A stretch of 64,000 nt of DNA from Streptomyces avermitilis MA-4680 = NBRC 14893 (lineage in GTDB: Bacteria; Actinomycetota; Actinomycetes; Streptomycetales; Streptomycetaceae). This document shows positions 52,328 to 61,659 of the stretch, piece by piece. The stretch is from positions 5,890,001 to 5,954,000 of the forward strand of contig NC_003155.5 of the NCBI RefSeq assembly GCF_000009765.2, in the 5' to 3' direction. Positions within the stretch are counted from its first letter, which is position 1. The number at the start of each line of letters is the position of its first letter. The notes below the pieces were generated by a model. It did not search any database. It had not been told where the DNA came from and saw only the letters and a list, made by a program, of their open reading frames with translations. Position numbers and translations under genes: made by a program.

Positions 52328-53911
52328 GTGATCGATATCAACGAGTCAGTGATGCAGATCCTTCTCGCGTTCATCGTCGTCGGCCCGCTCATCGGGGCCG
52401 CCGCCGCTCTTCTGCCGGCCCCGCCCGGGCTGAAGGGGAAGTCGCCCGACCAGGCCGTGCTGCGGCACGGCGTGACCGTCACCGGTGCGGTGCTCATCGC
52501 CGCGATCGCCCTGACGCTCGGCTTCGACCACGACCACCCGTCAAAGATGCAGGCCACGACGGACATCAGCTGGATCCCCGCACTCCATGTGCGCATCCAC
52601 CTCGGCATCGACGGCATTTCCCTCCCCCTTCTGGTCCTGACGGCGCTGCTGACCTTCCTCTGCGCGCTGTACTCCTACTTCAAAATGCCTGCGGGCCCCA
52701 CCCCTAAGGCCTTCGTCGCGCTCGTCCTCGTCCTCGAGTCCGGCACCCTCGCGACCTTCGCCGTCCTCGATCTGCTGCTGTTCTTCCTCGCGTTCGAGAT
52801 GGTGCTCATCCCGATGTACTTCCTCATCGCCCGGTGGGGCGGTGCGGAACGCCAGGCCGCGGCCTGGAAGTTCATCCTCTACACACTGCTCGGTTCCGTC
52901 GTCATGCTGCTGGGCCTGCTCCTGATCGGAATCAAGGCGGGCACATTCGACATGGTGGCACTCGCCACTGACAACGGCCGGTCGCTGACCACATCCGTGC
53001 AGGTCATCGCCGTTTTGGCGATCGGGATCGGGCTCGCGGTCAAGACGCCGATGTGGCCGCTGCACAGCTGGCTCCCGGACGCCCACACCGCCGCGCCGAC
53101 GGTCGGCTCCGTCCTGCTGGCCGGCGTGCTGCTGAAGATGGGTACGTACGGGTTCGTCCGGATTCTGCTGCCGATCGCGCCCGACGGACTCCGCACCTTC
53201 GCGCCGTACCTCGCCGCGTTCGCCGTGGTCGGAATCATCTACGGATCCCTGGCCTGCCTCGCCCTCGCCAAACAGGGCGCGAAGGGCGATCTCAAGCGGC
53301 TCATCGCCTACTCCTCCGTCGGCCACATGGGCTTCGTCCTGCTCGGCATCGCGACGATGACCCCGACCGGCGTGAACGGCGCGCTCTTCGCCAACATCGC
53401 CCACGGCCTCATCACCGGCCTCCTCTTCTTCCTGGTCGGCGCGCTCAAGGACCGCACCGGCAGCACCGACCTCGACACCCTCGCCGAGAAGACCGGCGCC
53501 GCCCTCTACGCCAAGGCCCCACGCCTCGGCGGTCTGCTCGCCTTCGGCGCCGTCGCCTCACTCGGGCTGCCCGGCCTCGCCGGGTTCTGGGGCGAAATGC
53601 TCGCTCTGTTCGGCGCGTTCAAGCCCGCCGACGACCTCAGCCGCCCCGCGTTCCTGACGTTCATGGCCATCGCCGCCTTCGGCACCCTGCTCACCGCCGC
53701 GTACATGCTCGTCGTCGTGCGCCGCGTCTGCATGGGCGCCGTCCCACAGGAGTCCGGACAGATCTCGACCCTCGCCGACGTGCAGAGCTACGAGTTCGCC
53801 GCCTGGACACCGCTCGTCGCCCTCACCGTCGTCGCCGGACTCTGGCCCAGGGCCCTCCTCGGCCTGACCGACCCGGCCGTGCAGCAGCTCCTCGCAGGAG
53901 GCACCCGATGA
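52328..53911 (+). CDS. nuoM2: NADH-quinone oxidoreductase subunit M, second locus
   Basis: This 527-residue antiporter-like subunit has FLAFEMVLIPMYFLIARWGG (key Glu), KTPMWPLHSWLPDAHTAAPT and DLKRLIAYSSVGHMGFV. The N-terminal LGIDGISLPLLVLTALLTFL is the usual NuoM signature. GTG at 52328 has little ribosome site, but the position after nuoL2 fixes it. Its stop overlaps the nuoN2 ATG. Confidence 0.95.
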   Translation: MIDINESVMQILLAFIVVGPLIGAAAALLPAPPGLKGKSPDQAVLRHGVTVTGAVLIAAIALTLGFDHDHPSKMQATTDISWIPALHVRIHLGIDGISLPLLVLTALLTFLCALYSYFKMPAGPTPKAFVALVLVLESGTLATFAVLDLLLFFLAFEMVLIPMYFLIARWGGAERQAAAWKFILYTLLGSVVMLLGLLLIGIKAGTFDMVALATDNGRSLTTSVQVIAVLAIGIGLAVKTPMWPLHSWLPDAHTAAPTVGSVLLAGVLLKMGTYGFVRILLPIAPDGLRTFAPYLAAFAVVGIIYGSLACLALAKQGAKGDLKRLIAYSSVGHMGFVLLGIATMTPTGVNGALFANIAHGLITGLLFFLVGALKDRTGSTDLDTLAEKTGAALYAKAPRLGGLLAFGAVASLGLPGLAGFWGEMLALFGAFKPADDLSRPAFLTFMAIAAFGTLLTAAYMLVVVRRVCMGAVPQESGQISTLADVQSYEFAAWTPLVALTVVAGLWPRALLGLTDPAVQQLLAGGTR

Positions 53912-55407
53912 GCTCCCTGGTCCAGTCCGTCGACTGGCTCGCGATCGCCCCGCCCACGCTCGCGGCGGTCGTCGGACTCGTCGTGCTCGTCGCCGACCTC
54001 TTCATCGGCGACCACAAGAAGGCGCTCCTCGGATGGGTGTCCGTCGCGGGGCTCGCCGCCTCGGCGCTCCTGCTGCTGCCCCTCCTGGACGGAGACCGCG
54101 CCACCTTCTGCCTGACGGGCGACGCGAACACCTGCAGCTACACGGCGGACCACTTCACCCTCGCCATCCAGTTCCTGGTCCTCGGCGGGGCGCTCCTCGC
54201 GGCCCTCCTGTCGGTCACCGCCCTGAAGGACGCCGACAGGGAAATTCCCGAAGGGGAATTCTGGTTCCTGCTGCTCTCCTCGGCCGCCGGCGCCGCCCTG
54301 CTGCCCGCCTCCCGCGATCTGGCGACCCTCATCGTCGCCCTGGAGGTCGCCTCTCTGCCCGCCTTCGCACTCGTCGGCATCAAGCGCGGCGACAAGAAGT
54401 CCTCCGAAGCGGCCCTGAAGTTCTTCCTCTCGTCCGTCACGGCGACCGCGGTCAGCCTCATGGGCGTCAGCTTCGTGTACGCGTCCACGGGCACGCTCTA
54501 CCTCACCGAGATCGCCCGCAAGATCCAGCACGTCGACGGCCAGCTCCACACGCTCGCCCAGACCGGCGTCGTGCTCACCCTCGTCGGCTTCGCCTTCAAG
54601 ACGGCCGCCGTCCCCTTCCACTTCTGGGTGCCCGACACCTACGTGGGGGCGCCCCTGCCGATCGCCGCCTACCTGTCCGTCGTCGGCAAGGCGGTCGGCT
54701 TCTCCGGGCTGATCCTCGTCACCGTCGTCGCCTTCCCCTCGTACGCGGACGTCTGGGGTCCGGCGCTCGCCGCGCTGGCCGCCCTCACCATGACCGTCGG
54801 CAACGTCGGTGCCCTGCGCCAGCAGGCCACGCGCGCGTACAGCGCGGTACGGCTGCTGGCCTGGTCCTCCGTCGGCCAGGCCGGCTACCTCCTGGTGCCG
54901 ATCGCCGCCGCGGCGTACTCGAAGGACGCCGAGAAGGCCATCGGATCGACCGTGGCGTACGCCCTCATGTACGCGGCCGTGAACCTCGGAGCCTTCGCCG
55001 TGGCCGCCCTGGTGGGCCGTACGAAGGTGCTGAACCGCGTCAGCGACTACCGCGGCCTGTACGCCTCGAACCCCCTCGCGGCCCTGCTCCTGGGCTTCTT
55101 CCTGCTCTGTCTGGCCGGACTGCCGCCGGGCATCATCGGCCTGTTCGCGAAGGTCACCGTCTTCTCGGCCGCCGTCGACGCGGGCCTTGGCTGGCTGGCC
55201 GTGGTGATGGCCGTCAACGTAGTGATCGCGCTCTTCTACTACCTCCAGTGGACGACGCTGCTGTTCCGCGCTCCCGAGGGCGAGCCCGAGAAGCACCGCG
55301 TCCCGGCACCGCTGACGGCCGCGATCGCCCTGACCGCCGTGCTGGGAGTCGCCCTCTCCGGAGCGCCCCAGCTGGTCCTGCGCTTCTCGGACACCGGCCT
55401 CTTCTGA
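53908..55407 (+). CDS. nuoN2: NADH-quinone oxidoreductase subunit N, second locus
   Basis: This 499-residue antiporter-like subunit has LIVALEVASLPAFALVGIKR (key Glu), KTAAVPFHFWVPDTYVGAPL and RAYSAVRLLAWSSVGQAGYL. The ATG at 53908 overlaps the nuoM2 stop. It ends the operon; 212 bases without an obvious strong hairpin separate it from htpX. Confidence 0.95.
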   Translation: MSSLVQSVDWLAIAPPTLAAVVGLVVLVADLFIGDHKKALLGWVSVAGLAASALLLLPLLDGDRATFCLTGDANTCSYTADHFTLAIQFLVLGGALLAALLSVTALKDADREIPEGEFWFLLLSSAAGAALLPASRDLATLIVALEVASLPAFALVGIKRGDKKSSEAALKFFLSSVTATAVSLMGVSFVYASTGTLYLTEIARKIQHVDGQLHTLAQTGVVLTLVGFAFKTAAVPFHFWVPDTYVGAPLPIAAYLSVVGKAVGFSGLILVTVVAFPSYADVWGPALAALAALTMTVGNVGALRQQATRAYSAVRLLAWSSVGQAGYLLVPIAAAAYSKDAEKAIGSTVAYALMYAAVNLGAFAVAALVGRTKVLNRVSDYRGLYASNPLAALLLGFFLLCLAGLPPGIIGLFAKVTVFSAAVDAGLGWLAVVMAVNVVIALFYYLQWTTLLFRAPEGEPEKHRVPAPLTAAIALTAVLGVALSGAPQLVLRFSDTGLF

Positions 55408-55619
55408 AATCGGACACCGGCCTCCGCTGAAACCGCGGGGCACGCGCGCGTGGATCGTCATCCGCCACCACCCGGACGGCCCACGCGCGCCGGTGCGCGC
55501 ACAAGGGAACTAGTGCTCCTCGCCTGGCGTTGACCAGTACGGGAGGGTCCACTGAGAGGTGGAGTCAACAGCATCCGCAGACAAAGGGTTCCCCTGCCGC
55601 ACCACTTGGAGGGCGTACC

Positions 55620-56483
55620 GTGCACCGCCGGCACAACGGGCTCAAGACCGCCGTACTCCTCGGGGGACTGTCCGCACTCATCATCGTCATCGGCAGCTTC
55701 TTCGGGCGTACGGGTCTGGTCGTCGCACTCTTCATCGCGATCGGCACCAACGCCTACGCGTACTGGAACAGCGACAAGCTGGCTCTACGCGCGATGCGCG
55801 CGCGCCCGGTGAGCGAGTTCGAGGCCCCCACGCTGTACCGCATGGTCCGCGAGCTCTCCACCCAGGCCCGCCAGCCCATGCCGCGCCTGTACATCTCTCC
55901 CACGGAAGCACCGAACGCGTTCGCGACCGGCCGCAACCCGCGCAACGCGGCCGTGTGCTGCACCGAGGGGATCCTGCGGATCCTGGACGAGCGCGAACTG
56001 CGCGGTGTCATCGGCCACGAACTCAGCCACGTCTACAACCGCGACATCCTCATCTCCTCGGTCGCCGGAGCCCTCGCCTCGGTGATCATGTTCCTGGTCA
56101 ACTTCGCCTGGCTGATCCCGGTCGGCCGCTCCAGCGACGACGACGGCCCCGGCCTCCTGGGCATGCTCCTGATCATGATCCTGGGCCCGCTCGCCGCCAC
56201 GATCATCCAGCTCGCCATCAGCCGCTCCAGGGAGTACGAGGCGGACGCGTCCGGCGCCCAGCTCACCGGCGACCCCCTCGCCCTCGCCAGCGCCCTCCGC
56301 AAGCTCGACGCGGGCATCAAGCAACTGCCACTGCCCCCCGAACCACGTATCGAGACCGCGAGCCACATGATGATCGCGAATCCCTTCCGCCCGGGCCAGG
56401 GTCTCTCCAAGATGTTCTCCACCCACCCGCCGATGACGGAGCGCATCGCCCGTCTGGAGCAGATGGCAGGTCGTCACCAGTGA
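55620..56483 (+). CDS. htpX: Membrane zinc metalloprotease HtpX
   Basis: HtpX degrades misfolded membrane proteins. The 287-residue protein has N-terminal helices (residues 10-47), the zinc motif HELSH at 133-137 with its third ligand Glu in SREYEADASGAQL, and two more hydrophobic segments between. It ends with THPPMTERIARLEQM, typical of the family. GTG at 55620 follows a GGAGGG site at ideal distance and gives the normal length. The following gene starts inside its stop codon. Confidence 0.94.
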   Translation: MHRRHNGLKTAVLLGGLSALIIVIGSFFGRTGLVVALFIAIGTNAYAYWNSDKLALRAMRARPVSEFEAPTLYRMVRELSTQARQPMPRLYISPTEAPNAFATGRNPRNAAVCCTEGILRILDERELRGVIGHELSHVYNRDILISSVAGALASVIMFLVNFAWLIPVGRSSDDDGPGLLGMLLIMILGPLAATIIQLAISRSREYEADASGAQLTGDPLALASALRKLDAGIKQLPLPPEPRIETASHMMIANPFRPGQGLSKMFSTHPPMTERIARLEQMAGRHQ

Positions 56484-56872
56484 AGACAATCCTGAACGTC
56501 ATTTGGCTCGTCCTGAGCGGCTTCTGGCTGTTCCTCGGCTACCTGCTCGCGGGTGTGCTCCTCTGCATCACGATCATCGGCATCCCGTTCGGCATCGCCG
56601 CATTCCGCATCGGCGTATACGCCCTGTGGCCCTTCGGATATACGACGGTCGAGCGCCGCGACGCGGGCGCGCCCTCCTGTATCGGCAACGTCCTGTGGCT
56701 GGTCCTCGCGGGCTGGTGGCTGGCCCTTGCCCACATCGTCACGGGCATCGCCCTGTGCCTCACGATCATCGGCATCCCGTTCGGCATCGCCAACTTCAAG
56801 CTGCTCCCCATTTCACTGCTCCCGCTGGGACGCGAAATCGTACGCACGGACGAGCCCTTCGCGACACGCTGA
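56480..56872 (+). CDS. YccF-domain inner membrane protein
   Basis: This 130-residue membrane protein is made of two copies of the YccF domain. Each has the block LCITIIGIPFGIAAF or LCLTIIGIPFGIANF after a hydrophobic hairpin (VIWLVLSGFWLFLGYLLAG and VLWLVLAGWWLALAHIVTG). Its function is not known. GTG at 56480 overlaps the htpX stop, so the two are co-translated, which suggests a membrane-quality role, as inference only. A GGGAAC hexamer array follows directly. Confidence 0.9.
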   Translation: MKTILNVIWLVLSGFWLFLGYLLAGVLLCITIIGIPFGIAAFRIGVYALWPFGYTTVERRDAGAPSCIGNVLWLVLAGWWLALAHIVTGIALCLTIIGIPFGIANFKLLPISLLPLGREIVRTDEPFATR

Positions 56873-56873
56873 C

Positions 56874-56911
56874 AGAACGGGAACGGGAACGGGAACGGGA
56901 ACGGGAACGGG
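56874..56911 (+). repeat. GGGAAC hexanucleotide repeat, about six copies
   Basis: The array begins one base after the yccF stop codon and is uninterrupted. Confidence 0.9.
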
Positions 56912-56998
56912 GGCCCGGCCGGCGGACCGGAAGGCCCACAGCCCGCCGGTTATCCACAGGCCCGCTCGATTGTCAGTGCCGCGCTGCATGATGAATCC

Positions 56999-57565
56999 AT
57001 GACCGAGACCGAGCAGTTGCTGGAGAAGGTGGCGGAAGAGGCCCGCAACACCCGGCCGTGGGGCTGGCCTTCGCTCCCCGAGCCCGTGGACACGGCCGCG
57101 CTGGCCCGCGCCGAGGCCGCCCTCGGCTTCCCCTTGCCTCCCCTGCTCGCCGCGCTCTACCTGCGGATAGGAGACGGCGGATTCGGCCCGGAGTACGGCC
57201 TGTTGCCCCTGCTCGACAGCCCGCCGTCGGGCGAGCCGGCCGTTGTCCCGCAGTACCTCGCCAACCGCGAGAGCGGCCGCAAGGACCCCGACTGGCCCTG
57301 GCCCGAGGGAATCCTGCCGATATCCCACTGGGGCTGTGGAATGTATGCGTGCGTGGACTGCCGCACCCCGCAGGGCACGGTCCTGCTCTTCGAGCCGAAC
57401 GCCGACGACGCCCACCACGCCTGGTACGTGGACGCGCCCGGACTCGCGGAGTGGCTGCGCACCTGGCTGGACGGAACAGGCTGGTACGACGAGTCCAATG
57501 ACGATATGGACCTGGCCCCTTGGGCCGACTTCCATATACGCACGGACGCCGCGCGGACCTCCTAG
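56999..57565 (+). CDS. SMI1/KNR4-family protein
   Basis: This 188-residue soluble protein has the SMI1/KNR4 pattern: an N-terminal segment with AEAALGFPLPPLLAALYLRIGDGGFG, LPLLDSPPSGEPAV, WPEGILPISHWGCGMYACVD, and AEWLRTWLDGTGWYD near the end. In bacteria such proteins are often immunity factors for polymorphic toxins, but no toxin gene is adjacent, so no role is assigned. The upstream 85 bases contain TTATCCACAGG and could hold its promoter. It is convergent with the permease gene. Confidence 0.88.
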   Translation: MTETEQLLEKVAEEARNTRPWGWPSLPEPVDTAALARAEAALGFPLPPLLAALYLRIGDGGFGPEYGLLPLLDSPPSGEPAVVPQYLANRESGRKDPDWPWPEGILPISHWGCGMYACVDCRTPQGTVLLFEPNADDAHHAWYVDAPGLAEWLRTWLDGTGWYDESNDDMDLAPWADFHIRTDAARTS

Positions 57566-57633
57566 CCGAGCGCCCCACACCCACGTCGGCTACCGGGCCG
57601 GCGGCCACGGAGGCCACCGGGTTGCCGCTGCTG

Positions 57634-58902
57634 CTACGGCCGCCGCGAAGCCCCCCACCGCCGCATGCCGTACGCGGCCGCCCCCAGACCCAGTACAGCC
57701 GCGCCCACGCCCACCGACACCGCCGGCAGTGCGAACGCCAATGTCACGCACCCGAGGAGCCCGACCGCCGGAACGGCGCGCGACGCCGGTGCCGAACTCA
57801 GGGTCCAGGCGGACGCGTTGGCGACCGCGTAGTAGGCCAGCACCCCGAAGGAGGAGAAACCGATCGCGCCCCGCACATCCACCGTTGCGGCCAGGGCGGC
57901 GACCACCGCGCCCACGGCCAGCTCCGCCCGGTGCGGCACCTGGAAGCGAGGGTGCACGGCGGCCAGGGCCCCCGGCAGCTGCCGGTCCCGCGCCATGGCC
58001 AGCGTTGTCCGTGAGACGCCCAGGATGAGGGCGAGCAGGGAGCCGAGCGCGGCCACCGCCGCGCCCACCCGCACCACCGGCACGAGACCGGGCACGCCCG
58101 CCGCCCGCACCGCGTCGGCCAGCGGCGCCGGTGCGTGTCCCAGCGCGTCGGCCCCCAGTACAGAAAGGACACCGACGGCGACAGCCGCGTACACCACCAG
58201 GGCGATGCCCAGGGCCAGCGGGATGGCGCGCGGGATGGTCCGCTCCGGATCGCGTACCTCCTCACCGAGGGTGGCGATCCGCGCGTACCCGGCGAACGCG
58301 AAGAACAGCAGACCAGCCGCCTGAAGCACCCCGCCCGCGCCGCCGGAGAGCCCGACGGCCAGCCGCCCGGCGTCCGCGGCCCCGGAGCCGAGACAGACGA
58401 CCACCACGGAAGCGAGGACCGCCAGGACCACCGCCACGATCGCCCGCGTCAGCAGGGCCGACTTCTGCATGCCGCCGTAGTTCACCGCGGTCAGCGCCAC
58501 CACGGCGGCGACCGCCACCGCGTGCGCCTGCCCCGGCCAGACGTACGCCCCCACGGTGAGCGCCATCGCCGCGCAGGAGGCGGTCTTCCCGACGATGAAC
58601 GCCCAGCCCGCCAGGTAGCCCCAGAAGGCCCCGAGCCGCTCGCGCCCGTAGACATACGTGCCGCCCGACGCGGGGTACAGGGCGGCCAGCCGGGCCGAGG
58701 ACATCGCGTTGCAGTACGCGACGACGGCCGCGACCGCCAGACCGAGCAGCAGTCCGGACCCCGCGGCCCGTGCCGCCGGACCCAGCGCCGCGAAGATCCC
58801 GGCCCCGACCATCGACCCGAGCCCGACGACGACGGCGTCCCCGACCCCGAGGGTCCGCCGCAACCCAAAGCCCCCGGATGGCCCCGCCCCGGACTGTGTC
58901 AT
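57634..58902 (-). CDS. APC-family amino acid permease
   Basis: This 422-residue membrane transporter has about twelve helices. The N-terminal motif LGVGDAVVVGLGSMVGAGIFAALGP is the substrate-binding unwound helix (GxG at GAGIF), and PASGGTYVYGRERLGAFWGY follows. The mid-protein segment FFAFAGYARIATLGEEVRDPERTIPRAI is typical of cationic or general APC transporters. ATG at 58902 was chosen because the conserved part starts about 12 residues later; upstream in-frame sequence is hydrophilic and unrelated. The substrate cannot be predicted. Confidence 0.9.
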   Translation of the reverse strand: MTQSGAGPSGGFGLRRTLGVGDAVVVGLGSMVGAGIFAALGPAARAAGSGLLLGLAVAAVVAYCNAMSSARLAALYPASGGTYVYGRERLGAFWGYLAGWAFIVGKTASCAAMALTVGAYVWPGQAHAVAVAAVVALTAVNYGGMQKSALLTRAIVAVVLAVLASVVVVCLGSGAADAGRLAVGLSGGAGGVLQAAGLLFFAFAGYARIATLGEEVRDPERTIPRAIPLALGIALVVYAAVAVGVLSVLGADALGHAPAPLADAVRAAGVPGLVPVVRVGAAVAALGSLLALILGVSRTTLAMARDRQLPGALAAVHPRFQVPHRAELAVGAVVAALAATVDVRGAIGFSSFGVLAYYAVANASAWTLSSAPASRAVPAVGLLGCVTLAFALPAVSVGVGAAVLGLGAAAYGMRRWGASRRP

Positions 58903-59049
58903 GGACCGCACCCTACTGATCAGCGCAACCGGCAGCCGTCGGCGAGGCGTCCTCAGCGACAGCGGCGGCACATGAACGCGGCACATGAACACAGCCTGGC
59001 CGGAGCAGGAGTACAGCGCAGGCACAGTGCGGAGAGGCAGGGTCACGGC

Positions 59050-59316
59050 ATGGGTATCGTCGGCTGGATCATTCTGGGGCTGTTGGCAGGCGCCATCGCC
59101 AAATTCCTGCTCCCGGGCCGTGACCCGGGCGGCTTCATCGGCACGACCGTCATCGGTGTCGCGGGGGCCTTCATCGGGGGCTGGATATCGGCACGTTGGC
59201 TGGACCACCCGATCACCAAGCAGTTCTACGACGGCGCCACCTGGGCGGCGGCGATCGGCGGCTCGCTGGTCCTGCTGATCATCTACCGCCTCCTGTTCGG
59301 AGACTCACGCCGCTGA
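59050..59316 (+). CDS. GlsB/YeaQ/YmgE-family stress-response membrane protein
   Basis: This 88-residue protein has three hydrophobic segments and the family pattern IVGWIILGLLAGAIAKFLLPG, GGFIGTTVIGVAGAFIGGWI and LVLLIIYRLL. Such transglycosylase-associated proteins are induced by stress in many bacteria, with unknown mechanism. A strong bidirectional terminator follows 50 bases after the stop. Confidence 0.92.
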   Translation: MGIVGWIILGLLAGAIAKFLLPGRDPGGFIGTTVIGVAGAFIGGWISARWLDHPITKQFYDGATWAAAIGGSLVLLIIYRLLFGDSRR

Positions 59317-59365
59317 GTGCGCATCCCCGAGTCGCAGCCGACCGGAGATGACGAGAGACGAGAAC

Positions 59366-59400
59366 GGAAGGGTGGGCACCGCGGGGGTGCCCACCCTTCC
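59366..59400. terminator. Bidirectional hairpin terminator
   Basis: A perfect 15-bp inverted repeat (GGAAGGGTGGGCACC and complement) with a 5-base loop lies between two convergent genes. Confidence 0.92.
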
Positions 59401-59457
59401 GGCGGTGTACGTCGTACGCCGTGGTCGACGCCGTACACGCGGTGATCCAGCGTTGAT

Positions 59458-59946
59458 CTACCGGTAGTTCACGAACTGCAGGGCGAAGTCGAAGTCCTGG
59501 CCCTTGAGCAGCGCCTGCACGGCTTGCAGGTCGTCACGGCTCTTCGAGCTGACGCGCAGCTCGTCGCCCTGCACCTGGGCCTTCACGCCCTTCGGGCCCT
59601 CGTCGCGAATGACCTTCGCGACCTTCTTCGCGTTCTCCTGGGAGATGCCCTCCTCGATCGACGCGAAGATCTTGTACTCCTTGCCGGACAGCTGCGGCTC
59701 ACCGGCGTCCAGCGCCTTCAGCGAGATGCCACGCTTGATCAGCTTGGTCTCGAACACGTCGAGGATGGCCTTCACCCGCTCCTCGGAGTTCGCCTGCATC
59801 AGGATCTTCTCGCCGGACCAGGCGATGGAGGCGCCCACGTTCTTGAAGTCGTAGCGCTGCGAGATTTCCTTGGCGGCCTGGTTGAGGGCGTTGTCGACCT
59901 CCTGCCGCTCGACCTTCGAGACGATGTCGAAACTGGAGTCGGCCAT
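59458..59946 (-). CDS. YajQ-family cyclic-di-GMP-binding / nucleotide-binding protein
   Basis: This 162-residue protein is the usual length for YajQ, with the N-terminal signature DSSFDIVSKVERQEVDNALN and FDFALQFVNYR at the end. Two ferredoxin-like halves are expected. In Xanthomonas and Pseudomonas relatives bind c-di-GMP; in Streptomyces the function is not settled. The ATG at 59946 has an AGGAGCC site upstream. The next feature upstream is the divergent tRNA-Tyr gene. Confidence 0.94.
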   Translation of the reverse strand: MADSSFDIVSKVERQEVDNALNQAAKEISQRYDFKNVGASIAWSGEKILMQANSEERVKAILDVFETKLIKRGISLKALDAGEPQLSGKEYKIFASIEEGISQENAKKVAKVIRDEGPKGVKAQVQGDELRVSSKSRDDLQAVQALLKGQDFDFALQFVNYR

Positions 59947-60169
59947 GTCCTGTGGCTCCTTGTATCGGGTTGGTTCGGGGTGTTCCGGGGTGCATGGGGC
60001 GCGGCCGTCGATGCCCGCGTCGGACCCGGGCCGCATCCGCATAAGCCTAGCCACCCCCTCCCCTCCGAGCGTCGATCTATCGAGTGGCGAAGCACCCCCG
60101 GGCATCGGGTATCGTTTACGTCGTTGCCACGGAGCACCGCCGAAAAGCGGTTCGAAGGGCGGCAAACCC

Positions 60170-60251
60170 GGCGGTGTGCCCGAGCGGCCAAAGGGAGCAG
60201 ACTGTAAATCTGCCGGCTCAGCCTTCCCAGGTTCGAATCCTGGCGCCGCCA
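60170..60251 (+). tRNA. tRNA-Tyr (anticodon GTA)
   Basis: An 82-base type II tRNA with a long variable arm. Acceptor arms GGCGGTG and CGCCGCC pair with one wobble, discriminator A, anticodon loop CTGTAAA between GCAGA and TCTGC, and the T arm around GGTTCGAATCC. The CCA end is not encoded. Decayed integrase sequence starts about 190 bases downstream, so this tRNA is a plausible former integration site. Confidence 0.97.
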
Positions 60252-60260
60252 CATGAAGGT

Positions 60261-60302
60261 AGACCCCCTCCGAACTGCGGAAACGTGGATCGGAGGGGGT
60301 CT
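60261..60302 (+). terminator. Hairpin terminator of tRNA-Tyr
   Basis: A perfect 13-bp stem (AGACCCCCTCCGA and complement) with a 16-base loop begins ten bases after the tRNA. Confidence 0.88.
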
Positions 60303-60444
60303 CTTCGTTATCGAACGCGATCTTTCGATTTGAATCGAAAATCGGCGATTTGCCACACTGTGTCCCGACCGGATCCCATTCCTGATCTCGCCTGCGTCCC
60401 CCAGGCGTCCCCCCAGGCGTCCCCCGGGGGACGGGGGCGCGCGG

Positions 60445-61110
60445 TCACTCCGGCTCGTTCCACTCCAGCAGGGCAGCGTCGTTCCGGCGGTTGCCCGCTC
60501 CTGGGTCTGCGCGAGTACCTCCGCGTACACCCTGAACAGCACCGCGATCGTGTGGCCTGCTCGCCGGGCGCACTCCATCGGGTCCACGCCGGAACTCGGC
60601 CAGAAGGAGACCCCGGCGCCACGCGGGTCGTAGGGCCGCCGCGCGAGCAGGGAGGCGGCTTCGGACTCGGTGAGTACCCTTTCACGAGCCGTTGCCCGCC
60701 CAGAGTTCCCCGTACCCGGTTTCTTGCAGCAGCCCCCCGCGATTGGTTCGAAACAACCGTCCGTCAGGCGCCGTGCCCTGGGTGGCGATGTGCTGCCGGT
60801 GCTGCCGGAGCTGCCGGACGAAGTGAGGGAGGGATGGGTACCGGTCGCGAGTCCTTCTCCGCTCGGGCCTTGAGATGCCGGGCTTGGTGCGCCTCCCGTC
60901 ACCTCTTGCGCCGACTTCGGGACGGTCCACTTCACCGTGGTGAGCAGGTTGACTCAGGCAGGCACGCTTGCGCTTCACGGTGCGGGCCGCAGCCGCTTTG
61001 CCATCGAGCTTCAACGCCAGGGCGGCAAGCGGGAGTCGGACGGTTGCGGGGTCTTCGAGGGCAGCGACAGGTGCCGAGTTCTTGGCCATCCAGTGGAGTG
61101 TGCGTTCAAC
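60445..61110 (-). pseudogene. Broken tyrosine recombinase (phage/ICE integrase) remnant
   Basis: Three in-order blocks of an actinobacterial integrase are found on the minus strand in different frames. The N-terminal core-binding part is HWMAKNSAPVAALEDPATVR with LALKLDGKAAAARTVKRKRA. A central block reads TAPDGRLFRTNRGGLLQETG. The catalytic end is RRPYDPRGAGVSFW with CARRAGHTIAVLFRVYAEVL, which contains Arg, the GH motif and the nucleophile Tyr, but the 'RHA' His is replaced by Gly. Frames change near 60690 and near 60485. After the second change, NRRNDAALLEWNEPE ends at the stop at 60445. Part of the catalytic middle is missing. It is not functional. Confidence 0.8.
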
Positions 61111-61454
61111 GTCCTCCGGTGGTTCCTCGGTCCCGCCGCAGGAGATGGGTCTCCGGCAAGCCTGCTCGGTTCCGGGCTGCACCAAAGGCTTTTCGGACGT
61201 CCTGGCGGGCGGCGTCTTTCGCGTCCACGCTGAGGAGAACTCGGGGGCCCGATTCACAAGAGCCGACTCACCTGTCTCGATAAGTCGGCTCTGAACTGGC
61301 GAACAGTCGAACCTCGTCGGCTCCCGCCCCGGGCTCTGCGGCAGGGGCGGCGCCATGCCTTGGATCTGACGGCAACGTCGGCAGCCGGGCGCGGCCTTGG
61401 GCAGCTCCCCGAGCACACGCCACGTTCTGTCTCGCGCTCGACACGCACCGCGCA
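61111..61454. other. Decayed accessory DNA upstream of the integrase remnant
   Basis: No intact gene is seen. The minus strand stays open upstream of the integrase block but without recognisable domain sequence. It probably belongs to the same eroded element. Confidence 0.45.
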
Positions 61455-61490
61455 AACCGGCGGCTCAGCACTCACCGAGCCGCCGGTTTT
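61455..61490 (+). terminator. Rho-independent-like hairpin
   Basis: A perfect 13-bp stem (AAACCGGCGGCTC and complement) with a 10-base loop is followed by TCGATT. No intact gene ends before it on either side, so it may be left from a lost gene. Confidence 0.7.
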
Positions 61491-61659
61491 CGATTGTCAA
61501 GCCACGTCTTGTAGTGACGTGCCGGGAGGCCTCCGGTCCTGGTTTGTTGGAAGCAGTTCCCACCAGGGCGAACCCGGGCAATAGGGAGCTGCGAATATCC
61601 CAGATTTCGACGAGGGGTGAATGGCACGCCCCCCCCGCAATACCGAATGGAGAATTCCG

